The notes beneath the pieces are model-generated. The model saw only the letters and a list, made by a program, of their open reading frames with translations. It was not told the origin of the DNA and did no database searches. From NCBI GenBank assembly GCA_040383485.1, contig JBEIDK010000179.1:1-5827 (forward strand): a DNA stretch of 5,827 bases. Direction: 5' to 3'. The position numbers were made by a program, and so were the translations under genes. This DNA comes from JBEIDK01 sp040383485. Its GTDB lineage: Bacteria; Bacteroidota; Bacteroidia; UBA4408. Shown one piece after another: positions 1-5,827 of the stretch. The stretch's first letter is position 1. The number at the start of each line of letters is the position of its first letter.

Positions 1-2175
1 AGCTTTTTTCATTACTCTTGCACTCTTTACTACTTGAGGCAAAAACATTTTACCACTTCCAAATAAGTCTCCAACTATATTCATTCCAGCCATCAATGGA
101 CCTTCAATAACATTTAGGGTTTTAGGATATTTTTGTCTTGCTTCCTCAACATCTTCATCAATATAATCTGTAATTCCTTTTACAAGTGAATGGGCCAAGC
201 GCTCTTCAACAGAGGTATTTCTCCACGTTTCGTCTTTTTCTCTTGCAGCAACACCTTTGTTTTTAATGTTTTCGGCAAAAATTACTAAACGTTCGGTAGC
301 GTCATCTTTTCTGTTCAACAATACATCTTCAACAAGTACTAATAAATCTTTTGGTATTTCATCATATATTTGAAGCATGGCAGGATTTACTATTCCCATA
401 TCCATCCCATTTTTAATTGCATGGTATAGAAACGCAGAATGTATGGCCTCCCTAACCACATCATTACCTCTAAAGCTAAATGAAACATTACTCACTCCAC
501 CAGAAACTTTTGCTAATGGTAAATTTTCTTTAATCCATTTTGTAGCATTAAAAAAATCAAGTGCATTCAATTTGTGTTCTTCCATGCCTGTAGCAATAGG
601 AAAAATATTGGGGTCGAAAATAATATCTTGCGGAGGGAAGTTAACTTTGGTTACTAATAAATCGTAAGCGCGTTTACAAATATCAATTCTTCTTTGAAGC
701 GTATCGGCTTGTCCAACTTCATCAAAAGCCATAACAATAACAGCTGCTCCATATTGTTTAATTTTTGATGCTTGTTCCAAGAACTCTGCCTCACCTGCCT
801 TTAAAGAAATAGAGTTTACAATAGCCTTTCCTTGTACACATTTTAGTCCTGTTTCAATAACGTGCCACTTAGATGAATCAATCATAATTGGAAGTTTTGC
901 AATGTCGGGTTCTGATGCTATTAAATTCAGAAAACGCACCATCGCATATTCACTATCAAGCATCCCTTCATCCATATTTACGTCAATAACCTGTGCTCCG
1001 CCTTCTACTTGTTCACGCGCTACGGAAAGTGCTTCATCATATTTATTATCAGCAATTAATTTTGCAAACTTTCTGCTACCTGTAACATTAGTTCGTTCTC
1101 CAACATTCATAAAGTTACTTTCAGGAGTCATTGTTACTGGTTCTAATCCACTCAAACGCATGTAAGGTTTTTGCTCATGATGTATGCGTGGTTTATGTGA
1201 TGCAGCAATTTTGGCAATTTCTCTTATGTGGTCAGGAGTAGTTCCACAACATCCGCCAACAATATTTAGGAAATTATTATCTACAAAGTCTTTAATATGA
1301 ACGCCCATATCATGAGGAGACTCATCATACTCTCCAAACTGATTTGGTAATCCTGCATTGGGATAAGCATGCACATGAAATGGCGACTTTTCGGAAAGTT
1401 CCTCTAAATATGGCCGCATATCTTTTGCACCTAAGGCACAATTTAAACCAACGCTAAGCAAAGGCATATGAGAAATTGAATTTAAGAATGCTTCTGCTGT
1501 CTGTCCAGAAAGTGTTCTTCCACTTGCATCAGTAATTGTTCCAGAAACTATAATTGGGTATTCTTTCCCTAATTCTTTAAAAACTTTTTCTGCAGCAAAC
1601 ATGGCAGCTTTTGCATTGAGGGTATCAAAAACGGTTTCAATTAAAAGTAAATCAACGCCACCTTCAATAAGTGCTAAAATTTGTTCGGAGTAAGCAATTA
1701 CCAAATCGTCATAAGTAACAGCACGGTATGCTGGGTCATTTACATTAGGACTCATGGATGCTGTTCTATTGGTTGGGCCTATAGATCCGGCTATAAATCT
1801 TGGATTTACAGTTTTAGATTCTGGATGTTTATTAAGAAATTCAATAACGGCTTGCTTTGCAATTTTTGCTGATTCGTAATTCAATTCATAAACTAAGCTT
1901 TCCATGCCATAATCAGCCATTGCAATGGTAGTCCCGCTAAATGTATTCGTCTCAATAATATGAGCGCCAGCTTCTAAATATTCTGTATGAATTGCTTTAA
2001 TTATTTGTGGCTGTGTGATAGATAATAAATCATTATTGCCTTTCAAGTCACTTGGCCAGTTCGCAAATCGTGTTCCACGATAATCTTTTTCTTCAAGTTT
2101 ATACCGCTGAATCATGGTGCCCATTGCGCCATCAATAACCAAAATTTGTTTTTCTAAAGCTTCATATATATTCAT
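1..2175 (-). CDS. metH: Methionine synthase, cobalamin-dependent (5' part, 725 codons; C-terminus outside the window)
   Basis: Cytoplasmic enzyme that transfers a methyl group from 5-methyltetrahydrofolate to homocysteine through bound cobalamin, making methionine. The reading frame is open from the ATG at 2175 to the window edge with no stop or frameshift. Residues 1 to about 325 are the homocysteine-binding barrel: it starts with the DGAMGTMIQ motif, and the three zinc-ligand cysteines are visible as GLNC (C246) and GGCCGTTP (C309, C310), one residue off the E. coli numbering. Residues about 350-615 are the pterin-binding barrel, starting at NVGERTNVTGSRKF and including IDVNMDEGM, IMIDSS and FDPNIFPIATG. 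Residues about 645-725 are the helical cap of the B12 module (MNIVGDLFGSGKMFLPQVVKSARVM). The B12-binding DxHxxG motif and the activation domain would lie left of position 1; about 500 residues are missing compared with the 1227-residue E. coli enzyme. The start is supported by a GGAGGT ribosome site 3 bases upstream. Expression appears to be controlled by the SAM-I riboswitch upstream. Identity is very secure. Confidence 0.97.
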   Translation of the reverse strand, partial: MNIYEALEKQILVIDGAMGTMIQRYKLEEKDYRGTRFANWPSDLKGNNDLLSITQPQIIKAIHTEYLEAGAHIIETNTFSGTTIAMADYGMESLVYELNYESAKIAKQAVIEFLNKHPESKTVNPRFIAGSIGPTNRTASMSPNVNDPAYRAVTYDDLVIAYSEQILALIEGGVDLLLIETVFDTLNAKAAMFAAEKVFKELGKEYPIIVSGTITDASGRTLSGQTAEAFLNSISHMPLLSVGLNCALGAKDMRPYLEELSEKSPFHVHAYPNAGLPNQFGEYDESPHDMGVHIKDFVDNNFLNIVGGCCGTTPDHIREIAKIAASHKPRIHHEQKPYMRLSGLEPVTMTPESNFMNVGERTNVTGSRKFAKLIADNKYDEALSVAREQVEGGAQVIDVNMDEGMLDSEYAMVRFLNLIASEPDIAKLPIMIDSSKWHVIETGLKCVQGKAIVNSISLKAGEAEFLEQASKIKQYGAAVIVMAFDEVGQADTLQRRIDICKRAYDLLVTKVNFPPQDIIFDPNIFPIATGMEEHKLNALDFFNATKWIKENLPLAKVSGGVSNVSFSFRGNDVVREAIHSAFLYHAIKNGMDMGIVNPAMLQIYDEIPKDLLVLVEDVLLNRKDDATERLVIFAENIKNKGVAAREKDETWRNTSVEERLAHSLVKGITDYIDEDVEEARQKYPKTLNVIEGPLMAGMNIVGDLFGSGKMFLPQVVKSARVMKKA

Positions 2176-2178
2176 TTT

Positions 2179-2184
2179 ACCTCC
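2179..2184 (-). promoter_or_regulatory. metH: Strong Shine-Dalgarno site for metH
   Basis: On the minus strand GGAGGT lies only 3 bases (AAA) before the metH ATG. This is a full match to the 16S anti-Shine-Dalgarno sequence. It fixes the start codon at 2175. Such strong sites are uncommon in Bacteroidota, and none of the other three gene starts in this window has one. The spacing is on the short side. Confidence 0.75.
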
Positions 2185-2237
2185 GTAACATTTTAAGTTG
2201 TCATTTTTTAATTTTTAGTTACTCTAAAACATTCATC

Positions 2238-2272
2238 AAAAAAAAAACCCTTGAGGCAGCTAGCCAAAAGGG
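2238..2272 (-). terminator. Rho-independent terminator of the SAM riboswitch expression platform
   Basis: On the minus strand a hairpin has an outer CCCTT/AAGGG stem, a small TT/TC internal loop, an inner GGC/GCC stem and a TAGCT loop (2248-2272). It is followed immediately by ten T residues (2238-2247). It lies between the SAM-I aptamer and metH, about 60 bases before the start codon, so it is placed to abort metH transcription when SAM is bound. Its 5' arm is also complementary to the end of the aptamer (see the antiterminator entry). Confidence 0.92.
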
Positions 2273-2316
2273 ATTTTATAATTATTTTAATAATATCGTT
2301 TACATCTCTCTTGGCT
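2262..2316 (-). promoter_or_regulatory. Antiterminator pairing that competes with aptamer stem P1
   Basis: On the minus strand AGCCAAGAG (2316 to 2308) can pair with CTTTTGGCT (2270 to 2262) over 9 bp, including one G-U pair. The first partner contains four bases of the 3' strand of P1 (2313-2320); the second is the 5' arm of the terminator. The two structures exclude each other. With SAM bound, P1 forms and the terminator is free to fold. Without SAM, this pairing should break up both P1 and the terminator and allow metH transcription. The complementarity is seen directly; the switching is inferred from the known S-box mechanism. Confidence 0.82.
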
Positions 2317-2479
2317 TATCTACATACGCTAGTAGCGTAAGCAGGAATTGGCACCTTCTTTTCAAAATATTGAATATTGAATTTTAAACTTTGAATAAAA
2401 AGATATTCATAATTCAGCATTTATCAAAGGGTTGTCAAGGTTTCATAGGGCACAGTCCCTCCACCTTTCTGGATAAGCT
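2313..2479 (-). ncRNA. SAM-I (S-box) riboswitch aptamer in the metH leader
   Basis: Minus-strand RNA element that senses S-adenosylmethionine. P1 is formed by GCTTATC (2478-2472) and GATAAGC (2320-2314). The conserved core follows in order: GGTGGAGGGACTG, then CCC-ATGAAACC, then CAACC, then after the P3 arm GGTGCCAATTCC, and then a P4 hairpin. P4 is CTGC/GTAG plus TACGCT/AGCGTA closing an ACT loop, with one T-T mismatch (about 2321-2343). These are the hallmark S-box sequences. The only unusual part is P3: 72 bases lie between CAACC and AAGGTGCC, where a short hairpin is typical. The element lies just downstream of a promoter and upstream of a terminator and metH, whose product makes the methionine used for SAM. 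Control is therefore negative feedback at the transcription level. Confidence 0.96.
2358..2429 (-). other. Extended P3 arm of the SAM-I riboswitch
   Basis: A 72-base AT-rich stretch fills the P3 position of the aptamer. It can fold as an imperfect long hairpin: CTTT pairs with AAAG at the base, and GAAT-2-TGAAT pairs with ATTCA-2-ATTC further up. A competing local hairpin pairs CTTTGA with TCAAAG. It contains the short repeat TTCAATATTCAATATT. Whether it is an insertion or simply a long lineage-typical arm cannot be told from one sequence. Confidence 0.6.
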
Positions 2480-2496
2480 ATTAAAAAGAACTGCAG

Positions 2497-2528
2497 CAAA
2501 TGTAGGTTTACTTTGTATAAAAAACAAA
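2497..2528 (-). promoter_or_regulatory. Predicted Bacteroidota-type promoter for the metH leader
   Basis: On the minus strand TTTG (2528-2525) and TACATTTG (2504-2497) are separated by 20 bases. This matches the Bacteroidota -33 TTTG / -7 TAnnTTTG consensus exactly, with the usual spacing. The predicted transcript start is near 2490, about 10 bases before riboswitch stem P1, giving a leader of roughly 315 bases. The position fits the riboswitch very well. Confidence 0.75.
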
Positions 2529-2563
2529 CAAGATTTTTTTATTACTAATAAGAATTATTTTTA

Positions 2564-2600
2564 TTTGTCGTATAAATTATTTTTCTTTGTCGTATAAATT
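2564..2600 (+). repeat. Two exact 15-bp direct repeats before the antitoxin gene (candidate operator)
   Basis: TTTGTCGTATAAATT occurs at 2564-2578 and again, identical, at 2586-2600. The repeat period is 22 bp, about two helical turns, so both copies face the same side of the DNA. The second copy ends 6 bases before the antitoxin ATG. RHH antitoxins commonly bind paired repeats at their own promoter, so this is a likely autoregulatory operator. No convincing TAnnTTTG promoter was found for this gene; each repeat starts with TTTG, which may form part of one. Confidence 0.6.
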
Positions 2601-2606
2601 GTTGCA

Positions 2607-2864
2607 ATGGATGCTAAAATAACGCTAAGTTTTGATGAAGACATTATTGTCAAGGCAAAGAAATTTGCATCAGAAAACAATATTAGTCTCTCACGATTAA
2701 CAGAATTTCTTTATTCTAAAATGACATCTAAAAATTATGAATCATTAGAAAACTTGCCAATTTCAGATTGGGTAAACTTAATTTCTGAAGGTGAAGTTGA
2801 ATACATTACTAAAAATAAATCAAGAAAAGATTCACGTAAAGAATACTTCAATTCTAAGAAATGA
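2607..2864 (+). CDS. Ribbon-helix-helix antitoxin, DUF6364-like
   Basis: An 85-residue protein, probably the antitoxin that neutralises the PIN toxin encoded next to it and represses their shared promoter. Residues 2-42 look like a ribbon-helix-helix domain: a short strand (AKITLSFDEDII), a helix with KAKKFASENN, and the turn NISLSRLTEFLYSKM. This KITLSFDED...AKKFAxENNISLSRL pattern is typical of DUF6364 proteins found beside PIN toxins in Bacteroidota. Residues about 45-85 are charged, with a LENLPISDWV segment that probably wraps the toxin, and a Lys/Arg-rich tail. The ATG at 2607 is the first possible start, because an in-frame TAA lies at 2595-2597. No Shine-Dalgarno site is visible. The stop overlaps the toxin start by 4 bp (ATGA), so the two are translationally coupled. 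Family assignment is by motif memory, not by search. Confidence 0.85.
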   Translation: MDAKITLSFDEDIIVKAKKFASENNISLSRLTEFLYSKMTSKNYESLENLPISDWVNLISEGEVEYITKNKSRKDSRKEYFNSKK

Positions 2865-3277
2865 ATTTATTTTTGGATGCAAACATTTTAGTTTCTGTTT
2901 TAAATAAGGAATATCCTGTTTATACAGATTCATCACGCATACTTAGTTTGGTTGATAATCATAAATTTACAATATATACTTCACCAATTTGTTTGGCAAT
3001 AGCGTGGTATTTTGCTGAAAAAAAGAGTGGAATAAATTCTGCACGAATCAAAATTGAATTGCTATGTAAGCACATTAATATTGCAGATTCCAATTCAATT
3101 GTTGTAAAAAAAACACTCCAAAATAAAAAGATTCATGATTTTGAGGATGGATTAGAATATTATTCAGCGCTTGAAAAAAAATGTAAAGTGATAATTACAG
3201 AAAATGTAGAGGATTTTTACTTTTCTGATATGGAAGTATTAACGTCCAAAGCATTCCTAGAAAAATACTTGTACTAA
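2861..3277 (+). CDS. PIN-domain ribonuclease toxin (VapC-like)
   Basis: A 138-residue PIN-domain protein, the probable toxin of the pair. PIN toxins are Mg2+-dependent RNases that cut specific RNAs and slow growth until the antitoxin binds them. The first acidic residue is D6 in the opening FLDANILVSVL. The second cluster is HDFEDGLEYYSAL (D93, E95, D96), and the last is VIITENVEDF (N115, D118), the C-terminal PIN strand and acidic site. The end SDMEVLTSKAFLEKY is typical of the Bacteroidota group. The canonical second acid, a Glu after the second strand, is not obvious; E53 in IAWYFAEKK is the nearest candidate. Related proteins often have TRN where this one has TEN. It overlaps the antitoxin stop by 4 bp and has no ribosome site of its own. 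The fold call is strong; activity and RNA target are unknown. Confidence 0.88.
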   Translation: MNLFLDANILVSVLNKEYPVYTDSSRILSLVDNHKFTIYTSPICLAIAWYFAEKKSGINSARIKIELLCKHINIADSNSIVVKKTLQNKKIHDFEDGLEYYSALEKKCKVIITENVEDFYFSDMEVLTSKAFLEKYLY

Positions 3278-3299
3278 CTTTTTTATTCAGATACAATTG
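3269..3299 (+). promoter_or_regulatory. Possible promoter for the SpmAB-like gene
   Basis: TTG (3269-3271) is followed after 20 bases by TACAATTG (3292-3299), a 7 of 8 match to TAnnTTTG with the expected spacing. Transcription would start near 3306, about 60 bases before the ATG. The -33 half lies inside the end of the toxin gene. In such AT-rich DNA this could be chance. No terminator hairpin was seen between the toxin and this gene, so read-through is also possible. Confidence 0.35.
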
Positions 3300-3366
3300 T
3301 TTAAAACACATTTAGCCAGTAATGAAATTTATCATAAAAATAGCGTGATTCGTACAAAAATGAAAA

Positions 3367-4788
3367 ATGGCACTAAGTAGATTCTGGTTAAGCATCTTAA
3401 TCATTTCAATTGTATTTGTACTTATAAAATTATTTGGCGGCTATTATTATAATATCGATTATTTGGTTAACGGTAAAAAAGACGAAGCAATTTTAATCAA
3501 GGAAGTTTTTGTAGCCGAACTTAGTCAAAACCTTCAAGATAGTATAAACGCTAATGATAGTAGGGAGTTTACGAGAGAGGGCATTACTTATAAATTAAAT
3601 AATAATATCGTTAAGGTTACGAAAGGAAAGCAGAATGCAGATGGAATTTTACCGACTTGTAAAAACTCTATTTTTGATATTGTTTTACCATTGGTGGCTT
3701 ACTTGGCTTTTTTCTGTGGCATATTACAATTGCTCATCGACTCGGGAGCAGCCGAAAAATTGGCGAAAATTTTTAGTCCTATTTTTTTAAAAATATTTCC
3801 TGAAATACCTGCTAATCACCCATCAATTTCATACATGACTTTGAACTTTGCAGCTAATTTTTTAGGGCTTGATTCTGCAGCCACTCCTTTTGGCCTGAAG
3901 GCAATGGAAAGTCTTCAAGAAATTAATACAGATAAAAATAGAGCCAGTAATTCGCAAATTATGTTTATGTGTTTACATGCTGCAGGATTGACACTGATTC
4001 CTACATCAATCATTGGATATCGTGCGGCACAAAATGCATCAAACCCTGCTGATGTAATGCTTCCATGTATTATAACTTCATTTGTGGGTACAATTGCAGC
4101 ATTAGTAATTGTGGGGCTTCGACAGAAAATTAGTTTTAAAAGTAAGTCTTTAATTATTGGAATTGGAGCATTAGTAGGCCTAATAACTGGATTGTTATTT
4201 TATATAGGTAGTTTAGATATTATTGCTAAAAACCATTTCACAGCAAATATTTCAAACGCTATTTTACTGGTAATTATTCTTGGTGTTTTATTATTTGCAT
4301 TTAGTAAAGAAAAAGTTTTTACAAATAATGGTTTGGATATTTTTAGTTCGTTTGTAAGCGGTGCAAGTTCGGGTCTAAAAACTGGAGTTACTATTTTCCC
4401 CTATATTTTAGGAATGTTAGTAGCTATTTCACTTTTTAGAAATAGTGGCGTATTTGAAATTATAGCCAACTGGATTTCTCAGTTTTTTGGTATGATGGGT
4501 GTAGAGAAAAAAGTTACCGATGCATTACCTGTAGCTATGCTTCGGCCTTTTAGTTCGGGAGGTGCGCGTGGTTTTATGATTGATGCTATGCAAACTTATG
4601 GTCCAGACTCATATACTGGAAGACTTGTTTGTGTGTTGCAATGCAGTGCAGAAACAACTTTTTATGTAATAGCCATGTATTTCGGTTCTGTAAAAATTAA
4701 AGATACACGCTACACTTTAAGCACTATGTTATTAGTTGATTTAATTTGCGTGGTTGCTGCAATTTTAATTTGTGCATTATTTTTTTAG
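3367..4788 (+). CDS. SpmA-SpmB fusion membrane protein with two nucleoside-recognition (Gate) domains
   Basis: A 473-residue multi-spanning inner-membrane protein. Residues 5-25 form the first membrane helix. Residues about 26-98 are a polar stretch rich in Lys, Asp and Asn, not seen in plain SpmA. Residues about 100-255 are the SpmA-like Gate half, with helix 102-124 and the signature NFAANFLGLDSAATPFGLKAM (160-180). Residues about 262-318 are linking helices. Residues about 325-473 are the SpmB-like half: GASSGLKTGVTIFPYILGML (332-351), LRPFSSGGARGF (392-403) and SAETTFYVIAMYFGS (427-441). SpmA and SpmB are separate proteins in Bacillus, needed for spore core dehydration. The fused form occurs in non-sporulating Bacteroidota, where its role is unknown; a transporter or channel is an inference from the Gate fold. 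The ATG at 3367 is chosen because the nearby ATG at 3360 runs into a stop after six codons. The gene is probably a single unit. Confidence 0.9.
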   Translation: MALSRFWLSILIISIVFVLIKLFGGYYYNIDYLVNGKKDEAILIKEVFVAELSQNLQDSINANDSREFTREGITYKLNNNIVKVTKGKQNADGILPTCKNSIFDIVLPLVAYLAFFCGILQLLIDSGAAEKLAKIFSPIFLKIFPEIPANHPSISYMTLNFAANFLGLDSAATPFGLKAMESLQEINTDKNRASNSQIMFMCLHAAGLTLIPTSIIGYRAAQNASNPADVMLPCIITSFVGTIAALVIVGLRQKISFKSKSLIIGIGALVGLITGLLFYIGSLDIIAKNHFTANISNAILLVIILGVLLFAFSKEKVFTNNGLDIFSSFVSGASSGLKTGVTIFPYILGMLVAISLFRNSGVFEIIANWISQFFGMMGVEKKVTDALPVAMLRPFSSGGARGFMIDAMQTYGPDSYTGRLVCVLQCSAETTFYVIAMYFGSVKIKDTRYTLSTMLLVDLICVVAAILICALFF

Positions 4789-4921
4789 CATATAAATATT
4801 TTATAAAAAAATCTTCTTTGACTTTTATTTTAAGGCAATTTTTAAACTTATTTTTTACAATTGAAATTATATATTTACAAAATAATTAAACTTAATTAAT
4901 CAATAATTAATCAAATAAATA
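4789..4921 (+). other. AT-rich intergenic region with a short tandem repeat
   Basis: This 133-bp gap before the secreted-protein gene is almost all A and T. It holds two adjacent copies of TAATTAATCAA (4893-4903 and 4904-4914), ending 7 bases before the ATG. A partial -7-like TATATTTA lies at about 4870-4877 but has no matching upstream TTG at the right distance. No ribosome site and no GC-containing terminator hairpin were seen. A promoter for the following gene is expected here but cannot be placed. Confidence 0.4.
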
Positions 4922-5827
4922 ATGAATAAAATTTTACTTTTTCCGATTTTACTTTTATTTTTTTCTCTTAATTCATTGGCAGTAACAAGTGCTTTTACTG
5001 CCAATGTAAACAATGCGTGCGCAGCGCCACTAACTGTTACTTTTAGTAACTTAAGTACATCAGCAAATGCTTATTATTGGGACTTTGGAGACAATACCAA
5101 TGATACCATTACAAATCCAGTTCATATTTATTCTAGCCCTGGCTTGTTTACTGTAAAATTGTATGCATATGATTTAACTGGTGGCATTGATTCTACTATA
5201 ATGGTCGACTATATAAATATTGATCCTTCATTAACTTGCGCCAATTTAGTGCCTACTAATCAAAATACTCCTCAAACAGCTTGTTTTGGTATTTTATATG
5301 ATAATGGTGGGCCTATTGCAAACTATACAACTACCTCAACCTCAACAAGAAGAACTATTTCTCCAACAGGAGCAACTTCCGTTTCACTTACTTTTAAGAA
5401 ATTTGAACTAGAACCAAATAATGATTCATTAGAGATTTACGTAGGTGCTACAATAACAGCAAACTCTGTCAAAATTGGAACATATTATGGCAATACCTTA
5501 CCAAATGGAGGGTTGCCAATAGTTATAACTGGTGCAGCAATTACAGTAAGAATGCGAACTAATACAAGCGTTACAGCTCCAGGTTTTGAAGCTATTTGGC
5601 AATGTACGCAAGCGGTAACCCCTCCGCCAGTTGCAGCATTTTCTGCGAGTGATACTGCTACATGTTTAGGTACAATAAATTTTACCGACCTGTCTACCAA
5701 TAATCCATCGGCATGGCTTTGGGACTTTGGAGATGGTACAACTTCTAATGTAAAAAATCCTGTTCATGTTTTTGCGAATAATGGAACATATACTGTAACT
5801 CTTATTGCTACTAATTCTTTTGGTAGC
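4922..5827 (+). CDS. Secreted PKD / CUB-like domain protein (5' part, 302 codons; continues past the window)
   Basis: The start of a large exported protein of unknown specific function. Residues 1-20 are a signal peptide with a hydrophobic core and a likely cut after SLA. Residues about 24-101 are a first PKD domain with the YWDFGD motif (52-57), NPVHIY and the end strand FTVKLYAYD. Residues about 106-228 resemble a CUB domain: it opens with CFGILYDNGGPIANY (121-135), has LTFKKFELEPNNDSLEIYVG (156-175), a common CUB calcium-site region, and closes with FEAIWQC (222-228). Residues about 237-302 are a second PKD domain with WDFGDG (267-272), NPVHVF and YTVTLIATN. PKD and CUB domains are adhesive or sugar/protein-binding modules. 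In Bacteroidota such proteins usually end with a type IX secretion sorting domain; that end is outside the window, so it is only an expectation. The first codons ATGAATAAAATT fit a signal-peptide start. Confidence 0.88.
   Translation, partial: MNKILLFPILLLFFSLNSLAVTSAFTANVNNACAAPLTVTFSNLSTSANAYYWDFGDNTNDTITNPVHIYSSPGLFTVKLYAYDLTGGIDSTIMVDYINIDPSLTCANLVPTNQNTPQTACFGILYDNGGPIANYTTTSTSTRRTISPTGATSVSLTFKKFELEPNNDSLEIYVGATITANSVKIGTYYGNTLPNGGLPIVITGAAITVRMRTNTSVTAPGFEAIWQCTQAVTPPPVAAFSASDTATCLGTINFTDLSTNNPSAWLWDFGDGTTSNVKNPVHVFANNGTYTVTLIATNSFGS

Noticed and set aside
377..667. Plus-strand reading frame of 96 codons
   Set aside because: Antisense to the pterin-binding domain of metH, which is intact and conserved on the other strand.
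902..1165. Plus-strand reading frame of 87 codons
   Set aside because: Antisense to the conserved pterin-binding part of metH; low-complexity Ser-rich translation with no motif.
1681..1872. Plus-strand reading frame of 63 codons
   Set aside because: Antisense to the homocysteine-binding domain of metH; no recognisable features.
2560..2589. TTTATTTG and TTTCTTTG as -7 elements for the antitoxin gene
   Set aside because: Each matches TAnnTTTG at 7 of 8 places, but neither has a TTG at 19-21 bases upstream, so neither is supported as a promoter.
2391..2597. Plus-strand reading frame of 68 codons
   Set aside because: It lies opposite the SAM-I riboswitch aptamer and metH promoter; its apparent protein is the complement of conserved riboswitch sequence and resembles no known family.
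4791..4805. Inverted repeat TATAAA-TAT-TTTATA after the SpmAB-like gene
   Set aside because: A 6-bp stem made only of A-T pairs and not followed by a T tract on the plus strand; too weak to call a terminator in DNA this AT-rich.
5485..5700. Minus-strand reading frame of 71 codons
   Set aside because: Antisense to the CUB-like and second PKD domains, which are clearly coding on the plus strand.
1..5827. CRISPR array, tRNA, rRNA, insertion sequence or attachment site
   Set aside because: Looked for regularly spaced repeats, cloverleaf-like motifs, transposase motifs and flanking terminal repeats on both strands by eye; none was seen.

Overview
The window looks like chromosomal DNA from an AT-rich member of the Bacteroidota. 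Evidence: a TTTG / TAnnTTTG-type promoter, a secreted PKD protein of the kind common in that phylum, a Bacteroidota-style RHH/PIN toxin-antitoxin pair, and an SpmA-SpmB fusion in a setting with no sporulation genes. Species cannot be named from the sequence.

Layout. Positions 1-2175 (minus strand) hold the first 725 codons of metH, cobalamin-dependent methionine synthase; the gene runs off the left edge inside its B12 cap domain. Positions 2176-2528 hold a complete control region for metH on the same strand. Read in the direction of transcription it has a promoter (2497-2528), a SAM-I (S-box) riboswitch aptamer (2313-2479) with an unusually long P3 arm, an antiterminator/terminator switch (2238-2316), and a strong Shine-Dalgarno sequence just before the metH start. 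The logic is feedback: high SAM should stop transcription before metH, and low SAM should let it through.

Positions 2564-3277 (plus strand) carry a compact two-gene toxin-antitoxin module: two exact 15-bp direct repeats likely to be an operator, a ribbon-helix-helix antitoxin of DUF6364 type, and a PIN-domain toxin overlapping it by 4 bp. The module sits back to back with the metH promoter.

Positions 3367-4788 (plus) encode a 473-residue membrane protein fusing SpmA-like and SpmB-like nucleoside-recognition (Gate) halves. Positions 4922-5827 (plus) hold the first 302 codons of a secreted protein with the order signal peptide, PKD, CUB-like domain, PKD; it runs off the right edge.

The genes do not form one pathway. 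The best-supported functional unit is the SAM riboswitch plus metH; the toxin-antitoxin pair is a separate accessory module. I found no wholly new system. The points most worth a second look are the enlarged riboswitch arm, the repeat pair before the antitoxin, and the divergences in the PIN toxin and SpmAB fusion.
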